Below are positions 50,680 through 59,626 of a stretch of 64,000 nt of DNA, piece by piece (position 1 is the stretch's first letter; every line of letters begins with the position of its first letter). The stretch spans positions 11,536,186 to 11,600,185 of the forward strand of contig OX442317.1 of the NCBI GenBank assembly GCA_949358305.1, in the 5' to 3' direction. The position numbers were made by a program, and so were the translations under genes. The notes below the pieces were generated by a model. That model made no database searches. It was given only the letters and a program-made list of their open reading frames with translations, and was not told the origin of the DNA. Source of the DNA: Strigamia acuminata (Eukaryota > Arthropoda > Chilopoda > Geophilomorpha > Linotaeniidae).

Positions 50680-52785
50680 TTATTTAGTCCGTATACATAC
50701 GTTCATCCGCGTGTAAATATTTGGAAATTTTTTATCTAATGTGTAGTCACTAGATTGAATATTTATTTTGTATGACGCATCAATCGCACTGGAAGAACTT
50801 CTAGCTTGTAAGGCAATGGATTGTATTTCTTGTTTGTCATAAATTTCATCCACGATGTATATGACGGGTGTAATCCAATTAGAAATGTTTTTTCCTTTTA
50901 CATGTATTGATGCAGTATGAATGTATTCCTGAAGAGAGTATTCGTCGGCACTATTTTTTGATTTATACACCAATCTAAATAGTATAGGTTCAGGTTGATT
51001 ATTTTTTCCCAACCATAAACCGCCAGTATTGCATGAGCATTTTATAAAGTCAAAATTCGAATATGATGAAACATCGATATTTACAAGAGTTGTGTACTGA
51101 TTACGTATTTCTACCGATTTTGTGTTTTCCTTTGTAAGTAATATACTATTACTTTTTAAAGGCAAAAATTGTAATTCATGGTTATCATTGATTCCGAGAT
51201 AATTTCCAGGTTTATCAATTGGCGGAAAAAGACTCTTGAATTTAAAAGATTGACCGTCATACATTAGGACATCGTTTATTTTCGGTTCACTAGCATGATT
51301 GAAGTCAATATTGACTTTGCCTATCTTCAGTTTGCCGTTTGGTATTACCAAAGTATCATCAATTATGTGCATGGATGAAGCGCTTAATGTTATCGTATCA
51401 TCGTCTGCTTTATTCATGACTGGAATTCTACTAGTAATATCACCTTTCAAATCTATTTTTATATTGTTAGGTATAGGAATTTGATCTACAGCTTTCAACT
51501 TGAGTTCGTTTTCCTCATAGTATAATACGCATCCTACGTTTTTGGACACAAAATGCCTCATGTCTATTGATAAGTCAATAGTTTTCAATGAGTTAGGTTC
51601 ATCTCCACAGATTACAAGATGTCCATTTTTAATGTCATCATCTGTTTGTTGTAAAAAGACAAAGTTATTTGGAATGTTAGTAATTGTTTTTTCACTATTG
51701 ATCATTAATAGATCACCATAATAGCTTATCTCTGTTAATTCAAATTTGAAGTCACTAACCTTATGCATTTCTGATTCTTCATCGTAAAGAATTAACCTAT
51801 TTCCATTTCCACCGATACATTTTTTTATTAACTCATCTCCAGAGATTACATCGAAAACTTTATTTTCAGAGTCGTAGAAAACTACCCCAGGGTAATAGAT
51901 TTCAGGATCAAATGTTGGTCCTGGAATACACTTTTTCTTTACATTATCGTACAGAATAATCGAGTTGAGAGGCATGGTATCGTCATCTACAAATAACAGC
52001 TGTGAATCATCTGAATATATCATACCGTTGCGAATAAATAAAGTACGATTAACATCCTTCGTTTCACTGAATACTGATTCATCAAAACGTATTGTTTTTT
52101 CTGTCATAAGAGTATTTTCAGTTTTAAATATAGCTAAACTATTTTCTAAAAATTTTTCCCATGGTTTTTCTAACGTTAAAACATCCATCTGCTTACTTTT
52201 AATTACATTATCTTTCAAATACAGGATTTCTTCACTTTCTGCCATTTTGGATAAATTTAGCGCATATTCAGCTGGCTTTATCGTATTAGTATTATCGATT
52301 AGTGCAATTCTATTGGAACCTATTAAACGTAACGTTTGTTTAATTTTTACAAAATTGTTTTCTAGTACTTCCACCATGTTACTAGTGCTGTTAATAGACA
52401 AAAGAAAAGATTTATTATCTATCCTGTTTTCTGGAAGTTTTAAATTATCAAAAACAACATCATTTAAAATAAATTTTTTACATTTAATTGTTCCATCTTT
52501 GAAACATTGTATATTTTTACTTTGCGACACTGTGTCAGCGTTTTTAATTAATACCGAGTTGTTTTCAGCAAATTTTGTTAGCTCTATACTCACATTGTTT
52601 ACTTTCAATGCATTACACGTCAATGTCCCGTCTCTAGAACAATGCAATTTAGAATTTAATTGAATATTCTTGTCATTTTCAAAAACAGCTATACTGCCTT
52701 CGGCGTCGGTCAAATTGTATTTATAAATAACGAATATAATGTTGCAGATAAATAAAAAACACATAAAAACGTAAATCAACAGCAT
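50680..52785 (-). CDS. Membrane-anchored, repeat-built fibre-like virion protein candidate (701 residues)
   Basis: An N-terminal hydrophobic helix (about residues 2-20) anchors the protein. The remainder is built of degenerate beta-rich repeats: 'LHCSRDGTLTCNALKVNNV' near 48 and 'IQCFKDGTIKCKKFILNDV' near 93 are clearly related, and further copies ('LNLSKMAESEEILYLKDNVI', 'LLSINSTSNMVEVLENNFVK') are weaker. The pattern of short strands with KDGTI or DNVI turns recalls repeats of viral and phage fibre or spike shafts. The last ~150 residues look like a globular cap. Size and N-terminal anchor resemble ODV-E66, but no lyase motif was noticed. An envelope surface protein is likely; its exact role is unknown. 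The frame is intact. Confidence 0.62.
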   Translation of the reverse strand: MLLIYVFMCFLFICNIIFVIYKYNLTDAEGSIAVFENDKNIQLNSKLHCSRDGTLTCNALKVNNVSIELTKFAENNSVLIKNADTVSQSKNIQCFKDGTIKCKKFILNDVVFDNLKLPENRIDNKSFLLSINSTSNMVEVLENNFVKIKQTLRLIGSNRIALIDNTNTIKPAEYALNLSKMAESEEILYLKDNVIKSKQMDVLTLEKPWEKFLENSLAIFKTENTLMTEKTIRFDESVFSETKDVNRTLFIRNGMIYSDDSQLLFVDDDTMPLNSIILYDNVKKKCIPGPTFDPEIYYPGVVFYDSENKVFDVISGDELIKKCIGGNGNRLILYDEESEMHKVSDFKFELTEISYYGDLLMINSEKTITNIPNNFVFLQQTDDDIKNGHLVICGDEPNSLKTIDLSIDMRHFVSKNVGCVLYYEENELKLKAVDQIPIPNNIKIDLKGDITSRIPVMNKADDDTITLSASSMHIIDDTLVIPNGKLKIGKVNIDFNHASEPKINDVLMYDGQSFKFKSLFPPIDKPGNYLGINDNHELQFLPLKSNSILLTKENTKSVEIRNQYTTLVNIDVSSYSNFDFIKCSCNTGGLWLGKNNQPEPILFRLVYKSKNSADEYSLQEYIHTASIHVKGKNISNWITPVIYIVDEIYDKQEIQSIALQARSSSSAIDASYKINIQSSDYTLDKKFPNIYTRMNVCIRTK

Positions 52786-53399
52786 TGTTATTTTGATCTG
52801 AATTGCTAAATAGCATTCTTTTTTTAACTAAGCTAAGTTAATTTTACAAATGTCTTGTTTTTTAAATAACCTGACATACCGGTAATAAATATAGAGTTAA
52901 CAACGGTGAACAGTCCTAGTAGCAATTGTTCAATTTGAAAGTTGATGAAATTTCAATATGGTAGCTAGAGTTAAAAGAACACATACACACACACAGTATA
53001 AAGTTGTACTACTGCTTTATTTCACTGGAGGGTCTTTTAACATATTTACAACAAGCACTCCTATTGGTTTAACAGAGTCAAGCCCAACAGGAGGATATAA
53101 TTAAAGATGGAGGCACATTCCGAACTTGGAAGTGTCTACGAGGTCATATCTGGGGTCACAGACCCCAATTTGGGTGAAAATAAAACAAATACAAAATATA
53201 ACAATTAAAATATTGTTTGTTACACTTAAAATTAATGAAATAAAAAAGAAATACAATAAGTGCAACAATATCAATCATATAAATCGAATAACTTGCAAAT
53301 AAACACAAAATATATGAATTGCACACTTGAGGTATTTAAAAATCACGATAAAAAAGCACATTATTGTAAATACAATAATTCAAAAAATAGACAAACATG
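52786..53399. other. Spacer with possible LTR fragment
   Basis: No gene is visible. An ACACACAC stretch near 52980 and 'CTGGGGTCACAGACCCCAAT' near 53151 (a short hairpin and possible primer-binding site) hint at a retroelement piece. The rest is AT-rich. Confidence 0.35.
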
Positions 53400-54345
53400 A
53401 AATTTGTAAAACCACATGGTTTTCACAACAACCGTGAAAATTGTGGTAGAAAGCGCTCAACAACTACCAGAGATGATCAAAAACAAATGTGAAGAAAAAC
53501 AGATTTAAATCGACTCGACAATATCATAATACCGGTATGTGGAAACAGGGAAATGTAGCTGCTACTTCCCACCGCACAACTGTCCGTCGACTTCATGAAC
53601 TGAACATTAAAAGTTGTACACCAAAACGTAAGCCACTGTTAACACAAAAGCAACGGCTAAAACGAGTTAAGTGGTGCAAGGAACACGTGAACTGGACGAC
53701 GGAGGATTGGAAAAACGTAATTTTCAGTGATAAATCGAGGTTTTGTATTTCATATGGCGACCAGGGTGTCAAGGTTTGGAGAACAAAGAAAGAGACATAT
53801 CACCCAACGACTTTAAAGCAACGTGTGAAATTTCCAGGTAGTGTGCTGGTATGGGGTTGTATGTGCACACGAGGTGTTGGACACATGACAACCATCAAGG
53901 GGACTGTTAATTCTGAAGTATATCAAGAACTACTCGAATATTTCTTAATTCCATCCATTGAGGACCTTTTCTCCGATGATGATATCATTTTTCAGCAAGG
54001 TTTGACACCTACCCATGTTTCGAAATCAACCAAAGAATGGTTTGAAAGACACAATATCAATGTGCTTTCATGGCCTGGGAATTCACCAGACCTGAATCCA
54101 CTTGAATCCCTTTGGTATTTAATGAAAAAACGATTGGCTGTGCTCAGACAGACAACAATTGATGGATTGAAGGGTGTTTTGAAAGAGGTGTGGTCGCAGA
54201 TAACTTCTGAAGAGTGTGAAAAGCTTATCGCGTCAATGCCACGCAGAATTAAAGCTGTCATTATGGCAAGAGGATACCCGACGAAATATTAAGTTCTTTT
54301 CAATAAAAATAATTACTTTATTGGATTATTCTATTTTTTGGCACA
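53400..54345 (+). pseudogene. Tc1/mariner transposase, dead copy
   Basis: From 53489 to 54292 the frame encodes the catalytic half of a Tc1-type transposase: 'VIFSDKSRFCIS' (first Asp), 'VLVWGCMCTRGVG', 'PDLNPLESLWYLMKKRL' (Glu of the DDE triad). The second catalytic Asp, normally in a QQDN.P.H block, is lost: the sequence reads 'IFQQGLTPTHVSK'. The N-terminal DNA-binding part ('KPHGFHNNRENCGRKRSTT') lies upstream near 53405-53480 in a broken frame. The element cannot transpose. Confidence 0.88.
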
Positions 54346-54779
54346 GTAAAAAAAAATATTCTATTTTTTTGTCCGCCTTTAAAGTATAGCAACCAGAAGT
54401 GATTTTATTGTTCTGTTTGGACCCAATGGTAGTTTAATAATTGTAGTTTTATATACTAAAAGCACGATTTATAATTTTGTATGGGCGTCTTCAAATTACA
54501 ATTATAAAATGAAAAAGCATTGTCAAAATTGATTATTCCATTTTTTTGGCAAGGAGATGTGGACTGAATTTTTTGATGGATTGTTTGAATCAGCTGAATT
54601 CAGAAAAAGTCACTTAGCAACAGAACGGATAGCGAATTTCGGAAAAGCAGCACGTTTTAGCAACGTACACCTTAGCGAAAACAAGTCCTACGATGAAGTA
54701 ATTTAGGGATACATTATAGCGACGTATCGGTGTATTGACCGATACGTTTTAGCAACGTACTGATAAAATAAGACCAAAG
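54346..54779. other. Spacer between two transposon relics
   Basis: It holds a partial duplication of 'TATTCTATTTTTTTG' (54325 and 54359) and 'GTACGTTGCTAA'/'TAGCAACGTAC' words in both orientations (54655-54760), probably the ends of decayed DNA transposons. No gene is seen. Confidence 0.4.
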
Positions 54780-55330
54780 CTAGCTGCATAATCCTCTCTC
54801 AGAAGGTAAAAAGCCTTATTTTGAGTTATTTGAAGAGGAGTTAAGCTTAGACCCAGAATTTTTTATTAGTGACTTTGAAGCCGGAGCTATCAATGCAGCC
54901 AAAGAGTTGTTCTCAGACAACATTTTACATGGCTGCTATTTCCACTTAGCTCAAAGAGTGTACCGCCATGTTCAAAGCGAGCATTTGCAAATTCAATATT
55001 TGGCAGATAATGTGTTTAATATTCTGATTAGACAATTGCCCGTCTTGTCATTCCTGCCTGTATACGAGACGCATACGCTTTACTTAGACCATTGTTTGGT
55101 CCAGATGCAGCTGGCTTTACTGTGATGGTGGGAGGACAATTAGGTTCTAGGTAAGTTACATAGAACCAGCACCTGTGTTCGCGCTCCGCCCATGTTTCCA
55201 CCAGACCTCTGGAATTCATACATACTGAACCACAACGGTCAGCCACGGTCAAGCAATACCGTACATTCCTGGCATTAAAAGTACAACAGCTTGGTGAGGA
55301 GCCCGACATGTTGGCATATTTCGAATGCTT
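54780..55330 (+). pseudogene. Mutator-like (MULE) transposase fragment
   Basis: The frame reads 'KKPYFELFEEELSLDPEFFI', then 'SDFEAGAINAAKELFSDN', then 'GCYFHLAQRVYRHVQ': the conserved DFE...A...F...GC.FH..Q block of MULE transposases. A frameshift near 55055 moves the following 'FLP..IRDAY.L' part to another frame, and '..PDMLAYFECLYH' near 55290 looks like the remainder. It is broken. Confidence 0.72.
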
Positions 55331-55615
55331 ATATCATTAAGACGCGAACAAGCCGACCTAGAGTAAACATGTGAAGGTATATTCAACTGCACAGTTACAC
55401 AGCTGACTGAGAAGCAGGCACCAAATGCTTGTTCTCAAGTTTTTGCGTGGTATTGCACGCTGTTACAACAAAACAAAAGTATAACAGTGATTTATTTATT
55501 TTACTTAAGACAAGAACTATGCATTTTTTTAAAATAAACTCTTTTCAATACTTTTGGAAAGAAGTTGAATATATGTTGACTCTTTACGCATCATCCTGAA
55601 TGAAAATAATTACTT
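55331..55615. other. Short AT-rich spacer
   Basis: Nothing recognisable between the MULE remnant and the 3' end of the LEF-9-like gene. Confidence 0.5.
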
Positions 55616-57595
55616 TTAAATATTTATTTGTTTTTCTACATCATCACAAATTAAATGAATTAAAAAATTTGGTAATTGACGGGGAGCAGAAGGATTATCA
55701 AAGATGTGTTCGTATTTACGTGCTACCATCTTAGGATTTTTTCCTGTTGTATATACCGAGTCATTATAATGCAAACAAAGATCTTTACTACAAAATCCTA
55801 TTTTAAATAGGTTGTATCCCTCAATAGATATTCCAAAGTTCGATTGTATGAGGGAATCGCGGGATGCTTGTGAGTGATTTACAAAATCCAAAATTCCTAA
55901 ACCGTTTAGAAAGTTTCCACTGATCTTTTTATTATCAGCAAATGGTGTTTTGCAGTGAACAAACTTTCTTATTCCAATTTCTTTAACAATTTGAAAAATA
56001 TGTAAACTATGAAACGAAGTGTTATCGACCACAAACCATGTAAAGGGATAGTTTTTTCTTCGTAATTGGTTTTCAAATACATTTACATCTTTTGAAAAAT
56101 TTTTTTCCATGTCAATTAGATATTTTACAGAGATTCCTGCGCCTATATTCATCCACATTTTTGTACATAACTCACCTTCCAGTTTGTGAAATAGATCAAA
56201 TGTCTTTTTGGAGCCTTCTACACAATAATAACAATATAAAATTTTTTCGATGTTTTGACTATTTACGTCGACTAATCCCTTATACGCAGCCATCATGTCT
56301 TGACCAAACGATACTTTTAATTTTTGCAACGATGCCATATTAAATTCGGGATCGAGAAGTGTTTGACATTCTGCTATTACTTGTGGTGTGTCTAGTGAAA
56401 TAATTTCAATTTCGTCTCCATCAAAATCTGCACCATTTCTCTTAGTAATTGATATTGGAATACCAACTGTATGTAAACTTGTGATACCCACAACAGTGTG
56501 AAATGTAATATTTTGAAAATCTAAACTCGGATATCGAACCAATAAAACAGCTTTGGGATTTCCAAGTACTTCAAATATCTTCCGCGGTAATATTACTTGG
56601 TTTGCCTTTATATTAGGTGCTGGAGTAATCACAGATCGACCTGTGTACATTATCCTTTTCGATAGTAAATGTTTCCTGAAGAAGTTTTCTTTACCTTTCT
56701 TAAACCGTTCCTCCATGTTTCCATGAATGAATTTGGTGTACAAAAATACTTTACGTGTTTTTACAGTCTTCGGTGTAGTTCCATTGAGAGTCTTCGGTGC
56801 AGTTCCGTTGCGTGTCGTCTTCGGTGCAGTTCCGTTGCGTGTCTTCGGTGCAGTTCCTTTATGTGTCTTCGGTGCAGTTCCGTTGAGAATCTTCGGTACA
56901 GTTCCGTTGAGAGTCTTTGGTCCACTTCCATTGAGAGTCTTCGGCGCAGTTCCATTGAGAGTCTTCGGTGCAGTTCCATTGAGAGTCTTCGGTTCGTGAA
57001 TCTTCTGCAGCTTATGAGGCATAATTAAAACTCTATCAGACGTCTGTTTTTCTTTCATGGTATTTACAAGACATCTTTTTATTTGACTTAGACAGTACTT
57101 GCTTCCTAAATAAAATTTTATAGGTGGGACAATGAATTGATTGTCTAACAATAACGAATACTTTTTATCGATTAATTGTTTGCATATTTTTCTTGAAGAT
57201 TGTTGATTTTGACCGCTGATTTGTTGTAACTTTCTTATTCTATATGGTTTAAATTTATAACGTTTCATTAAAGTAATTAATCGTGCTAAATCAAACTTCT
57301 TACACGTGGGTCTAAAACACGATTTACAAATAGAACAGATGATTATTTTAGCTTTCATGCGATCTAGGTTCGGATAAAAACAAAGAGGACACAAGTATCT
57401 TGATGTGTCGTCAATGTAAGACAATTTTGAATTTCTTATTGAATTGGCATAAATGTACCGGTCAACAGCTTGATTTGAGGTTACAACACCTAGTTTAGTA
57501 AATGTTTGTGATTCCACGTTTGACAATTTAGGTAGTTCAAATAAATGTTGCTCGTCCTTAAGTGCATTGTCATAAAATCCTATTGATTTTATCAT
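55616..57595 (-). CDS. lef-9: LEF-9-like largest RNA polymerase subunit (RPB1 family)
   Basis: At 659 residues this is close to LEF-9 and much shorter than RPB1. An N-terminal zinc region has 'CPLCFYP' near 68 and 'CSICKSCFRPTCKK' near 87. After a repetitive insertion (about 200-278), the conserved core reads 'KKGKENFFRKHLLSKRIMYT', then 'GRSVITPAPNIKANQVILPR' near 320, then 'NGADFDGDEIEI' near 387. The three aspartates of ADFDGDE hold the catalytic magnesium. Baculovirus LEF-9 is known for an altered NTDCDGD form, so this protein keeps the cell-like version. With the LEF-8-like and LEF-4-like proteins it would make the viral late-gene polymerase. It is divergent from the HAD phosphatase (103 bases). 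The frame is intact. Confidence 0.88.
   Translation of the reverse strand: MIKSIGFYDNALKDEQHLFELPKLSNVESQTFTKLGVVTSNQAVDRYIYANSIRNSKLSYIDDTSRYLCPLCFYPNLDRMKAKIIICSICKSCFRPTCKKFDLARLITLMKRYKFKPYRIRKLQQISGQNQQSSRKICKQLIDKKYSLLLDNQFIVPPIKFYLGSKYCLSQIKRCLVNTMKEKQTSDRVLIMPHKLQKIHEPKTLNGTAPKTLNGTAPKTLNGSGPKTLNGTVPKILNGTAPKTHKGTAPKTRNGTAPKTTRNGTAPKTLNGTTPKTVKTRKVFLYTKFIHGNMEERFKKGKENFFRKHLLSKRIMYTGRSVITPAPNIKANQVILPRKIFEVLGNPKAVLLVRYPSLDFQNITFHTVVGITSLHTVGIPISITKRNGADFDGDEIEIISLDTPQVIAECQTLLDPEFNMASLQKLKVSFGQDMMAAYKGLVDVNSQNIEKILYCYYCVEGSKKTFDLFHKLEGELCTKMWMNIGAGISVKYLIDMEKNFSKDVNVFENQLRRKNYPFTWFVVDNTSFHSLHIFQIVKEIGIRKFVHCKTPFADNKKISGNFLNGLGILDFVNHSQASRDSLIQSNFGISIEGYNLFKIGFCSKDLCLHYNDSVYTTGKNPKMVARKYEHIFDNPSAPRQLPNFLIHLICDDVEKQINI
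56770..56997 (-). repeat. 24-bp in-frame repeat inside the LEF-9-like gene, about 9 copies
   Basis: On the plus strand the word TCTTCGGTGCAGTTCC recurs about every 24 bases and encodes PKTLNGTA on the gene strand, with single changes such as HK, RN, GS. One unit has an extra codon. The insertion lies between the zinc region and the catalytic core and keeps the frame. Confidence 0.93.
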
Positions 57596-57698
57596 CGTAT
57601 ATTTTTTTATCCAAATTTACTTAGCTTATCTTGTCTCTGTACGAGTACTGGATTGATATATTCTGTATTAAAAAAAAATACGCGCTAATAACAAACAA
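57596..57698. promoter_or_regulatory. Shared promoter region between LEF-9-like and HAD phosphatase genes
   Basis: Only 103 AT-rich bases separate the two divergent start codons, so both promoters must overlap or abut here. A run of A9 (about 57671) precedes the phosphatase start. Confidence 0.5.
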
Positions 57699-58274
57699 AT
57701 GAAACCATCAATATACGTTGTCGACTTGGATGAAACACTAGTTTACTATGATGAAAAGTGTAGCTGTTTTTTTTCACCAAAGTATTATGTCAGAGAATAT
57801 GCTTTTCAATTTTTAAAATTATTAAAACAATTAAACAAAAATAATATTGTAGTTCTATGGACTGCAGGAAGAGAACCTTATGTTACCGATGTCTTATTTC
57901 AAAGTAATTTAGGAGGGTTTTTTCATTTTATATTAGATAGAAGTCATTGTAAAGCAAGTTTAAAACAATTTGGAATACAAAAACATTTAAATTACTTATT
58001 AAATTATTTTGAAAAACGATTTACAAAAAGTCAAATGATTGTTTTGAAAAATTACGACTTTATTTTAATAGACGATAACGCTGACAGCAATGGCCATCAA
58101 ACGTATGACTTAGAATTAAACATTAAACCCTACACTTCTGAAATTGTAAAAAGGGAATTATGTGATAACTGGTTCAGAGACAATACATTACTTCTACTTT
58201 GTGGTCATTTCTTTGACAGATGTTTCCTAAAATACTTTGACAATAATAATAAGTTCAAATTAAAAATTTACTGA
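57699..58274 (+). CDS. 38k: 38K-like HAD (FCP1/SCP-type) phosphatase
   Basis: This 191-residue HAD phosphatase has motif I 'VVDLDETLVYY' at residues 7-17 (nucleophile and general acid Asp), motif II 'VVLWTAGRE' near 52, a Lys-containing loop near 110, and motif IV 'ILIDDNADSN' near 122. DxDx(T/V) with LWTAG is the FCP1/SCP CTD-phosphatase subgroup. Baculoviruses and nudiviruses keep a core protein of this class, 38K, which dephosphorylates the P6.9 protamine so that the genome can be packed; a P6.9-like gene sits at 47013 here. It is divergent from the LEF-9-like gene. Dephosphorylation of RNA polymerase II is the alternative role. Confidence 0.8.
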   Translation: MKPSIYVVDLDETLVYYDEKCSCFFSPKYYVREYAFQFLKLLKQLNKNNIVVLWTAGREPYVTDVLFQSNLGGFFHFILDRSHCKASLKQFGIQKHLNYLLNYFEKRFTKSQMIVLKNYDFILIDDNADSNGHQTYDLELNIKPYTSEIVKRELCDNWFRDNTLLLLCGHFFDRCFLKYFDNNNKFKLKIY

Positions 58275-58495
58275 TTTCAGAAATTCCAAATTGTTTGTCC
58301 ATTTGGAAATTATCATACGTCATGATTTTATAAAAAAAAGTTCATATATTTAAATATATGTATCATAACACCCAAATGATAAATTATTTTAGAATTTTCA
58401 TGATTTAATATGAAACATATAAATAGTTGAATATATCAACTGTATCACATTTATTCACCCTTTAGACAGGGTTCTACTATACTCAATATAGTACA

Positions 58496-59341
58496 ATGAT
58501 AGAACTGGAGGCGTTTATGTACAAGCGTAAGAGTGTTCAATTTGTCATAGACCGGCAGTTTATATTATGGTTTAAATGTATTGACGTTGAGAGAATAATG
58601 AGAGTTTCCAGAGTAGATCTACAATCGTCTACAGTAGTTGACGATGTCAATGTGAAACAGTATAATTCAATATTGGTTCAATTTACAACAAAAATTGGAA
58701 AGCAAAAACGCGTGCCTTCACATACTACCTATCTAAAAGAACAGTATCTTCTAGTATTGCTACAAAATGCTAAAACAGATAATGCAAAATCATTCCAAGA
58801 CTGGCTGAACAATTGGTTGATACCCAGGTCTAGAGATGCTGCACAAGAGTATTTGAATAATTTAGTCTTATGGTATAAAGATGGTATAAATCAACATGTG
58901 TCTAATCAAAGACCTATCGTTAGGCAAAATAGTCTCATCAACAATGAAATAACTGCTTTACGTGAAAATGTAGCTAATCTTGAAAATATTATTTCGGAAA
59001 TAAGAGAAGACATTTGTCCCAAGGTACAGAATGAATCAAAACGTCATCAATTTTTATTGATTGACATGAATAAAAAAATTGGACATGTGACCACATATTA
59101 TGTTATGCGAACACAGAAAATCAGTGTTCAGACAAATTTATATAAGCTATTGAATATATCACCCGGGATGAAAGTGATCCTTAAATTCGACTACTATCCT
59201 AATGCCATAAACTTGTATAATTGTTTTAGAGAAATTTACAGCTGTGGATACAGTTATTCCGGTAACTATTTCTTTACACCATTGCCGCAACACGAAGTCA
59301 TAGAAAATTTTAACCACGTTTACAACAATCGTGGAATATAA
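58496..59341 (+). CDS. bro: BRO-family protein with N-terminal BRO-N domain
   Basis: Residues about 12-115 match the BRO-N pattern: 'ILWFKCIDVERIMRVSRV' at the start, then 'RVPSHTTYLKEQYLLVLLQN', then 'KSFQDWLNNWLIPRSR', the usual FQ.W......P..R end. A coiled stretch ('NNEITALRENVANLENIISE', about 152-180) links to a C-terminal domain ('YYVMRTQKISVQTNLYKLLN'). BRO proteins are DNA-binding regulators found in baculoviruses, entomopoxviruses and phages, usually multicopy. It lies downstream of the HAD phosphatase on the same strand, behind 220 bases of AT-rich leader. Confidence 0.75.
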   Translation: MIELEAFMYKRKSVQFVIDRQFILWFKCIDVERIMRVSRVDLQSSTVVDDVNVKQYNSILVQFTTKIGKQKRVPSHTTYLKEQYLLVLLQNAKTDNAKSFQDWLNNWLIPRSRDAAQEYLNNLVLWYKDGINQHVSNQRPIVRQNSLINNEITALRENVANLENIISEIREDICPKVQNESKRHQFLLIDMNKKIGHVTTYYVMRTQKISVQTNLYKLLNISPGMKVILKFDYYPNAINLYNCFREIYSCGYSYSGNYFFTPLPQHEVIENFNHVYNNRGI

Positions 59342-59626
59342 TTATACATAAAAATATATTAAAAAAATTGTTATGTACCGGCAACAGCAATGATTGTATG
59401 ATTACCTTAGAGATTCTCTTAGGTTATCCTTCATTTTAGAATACAATAAAACAGTCAAATCAAAATTCAAGTCAGAGCATATTCTTTACTCATGTTGGAG
59501 CTTTTTTTCTTATTACACACTCTATCATAAAATAGAAAAACTTCACTCAGTGCACTTGATCCTTAAGATAAATAAATATTTAAGCAATGTTTTTTTATGT
59601 TGGCATCCGTCTGGTGTTTCTCATTT
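59342..59626. other. Spacer after the BRO gene
   Basis: A loosely open frame crosses this spacer into the LINE fragment but starts only at a TTG and has no conserved pattern. No gene is called. Confidence 0.45.

Noticed and set aside
50680-52785. ODV-E66, suggested by about 700 residues and N-terminal anchor
   Set aside because: The body consists of short strand-turn repeats and shows none of the expected lyase character.
56669-57028. Plus-strand frames of repeated Leu-Arg-Cys-Ser or Val-Phe-Gly-Ala over the LEF-9 repeat
   Set aside because: They are shadows of the 24-base repeat in the minus-strand polymerase gene.
4283-57595. Origin from a nucleocytoplasmic giant virus, because of RPB1/RPB2-like proteins
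   Set aside because: The subunits are far too short, and PIF-3-, P33-, 38K-, LEF-4- and P6.9-like proteins accompany them, which fits Naldaviricetes instead.
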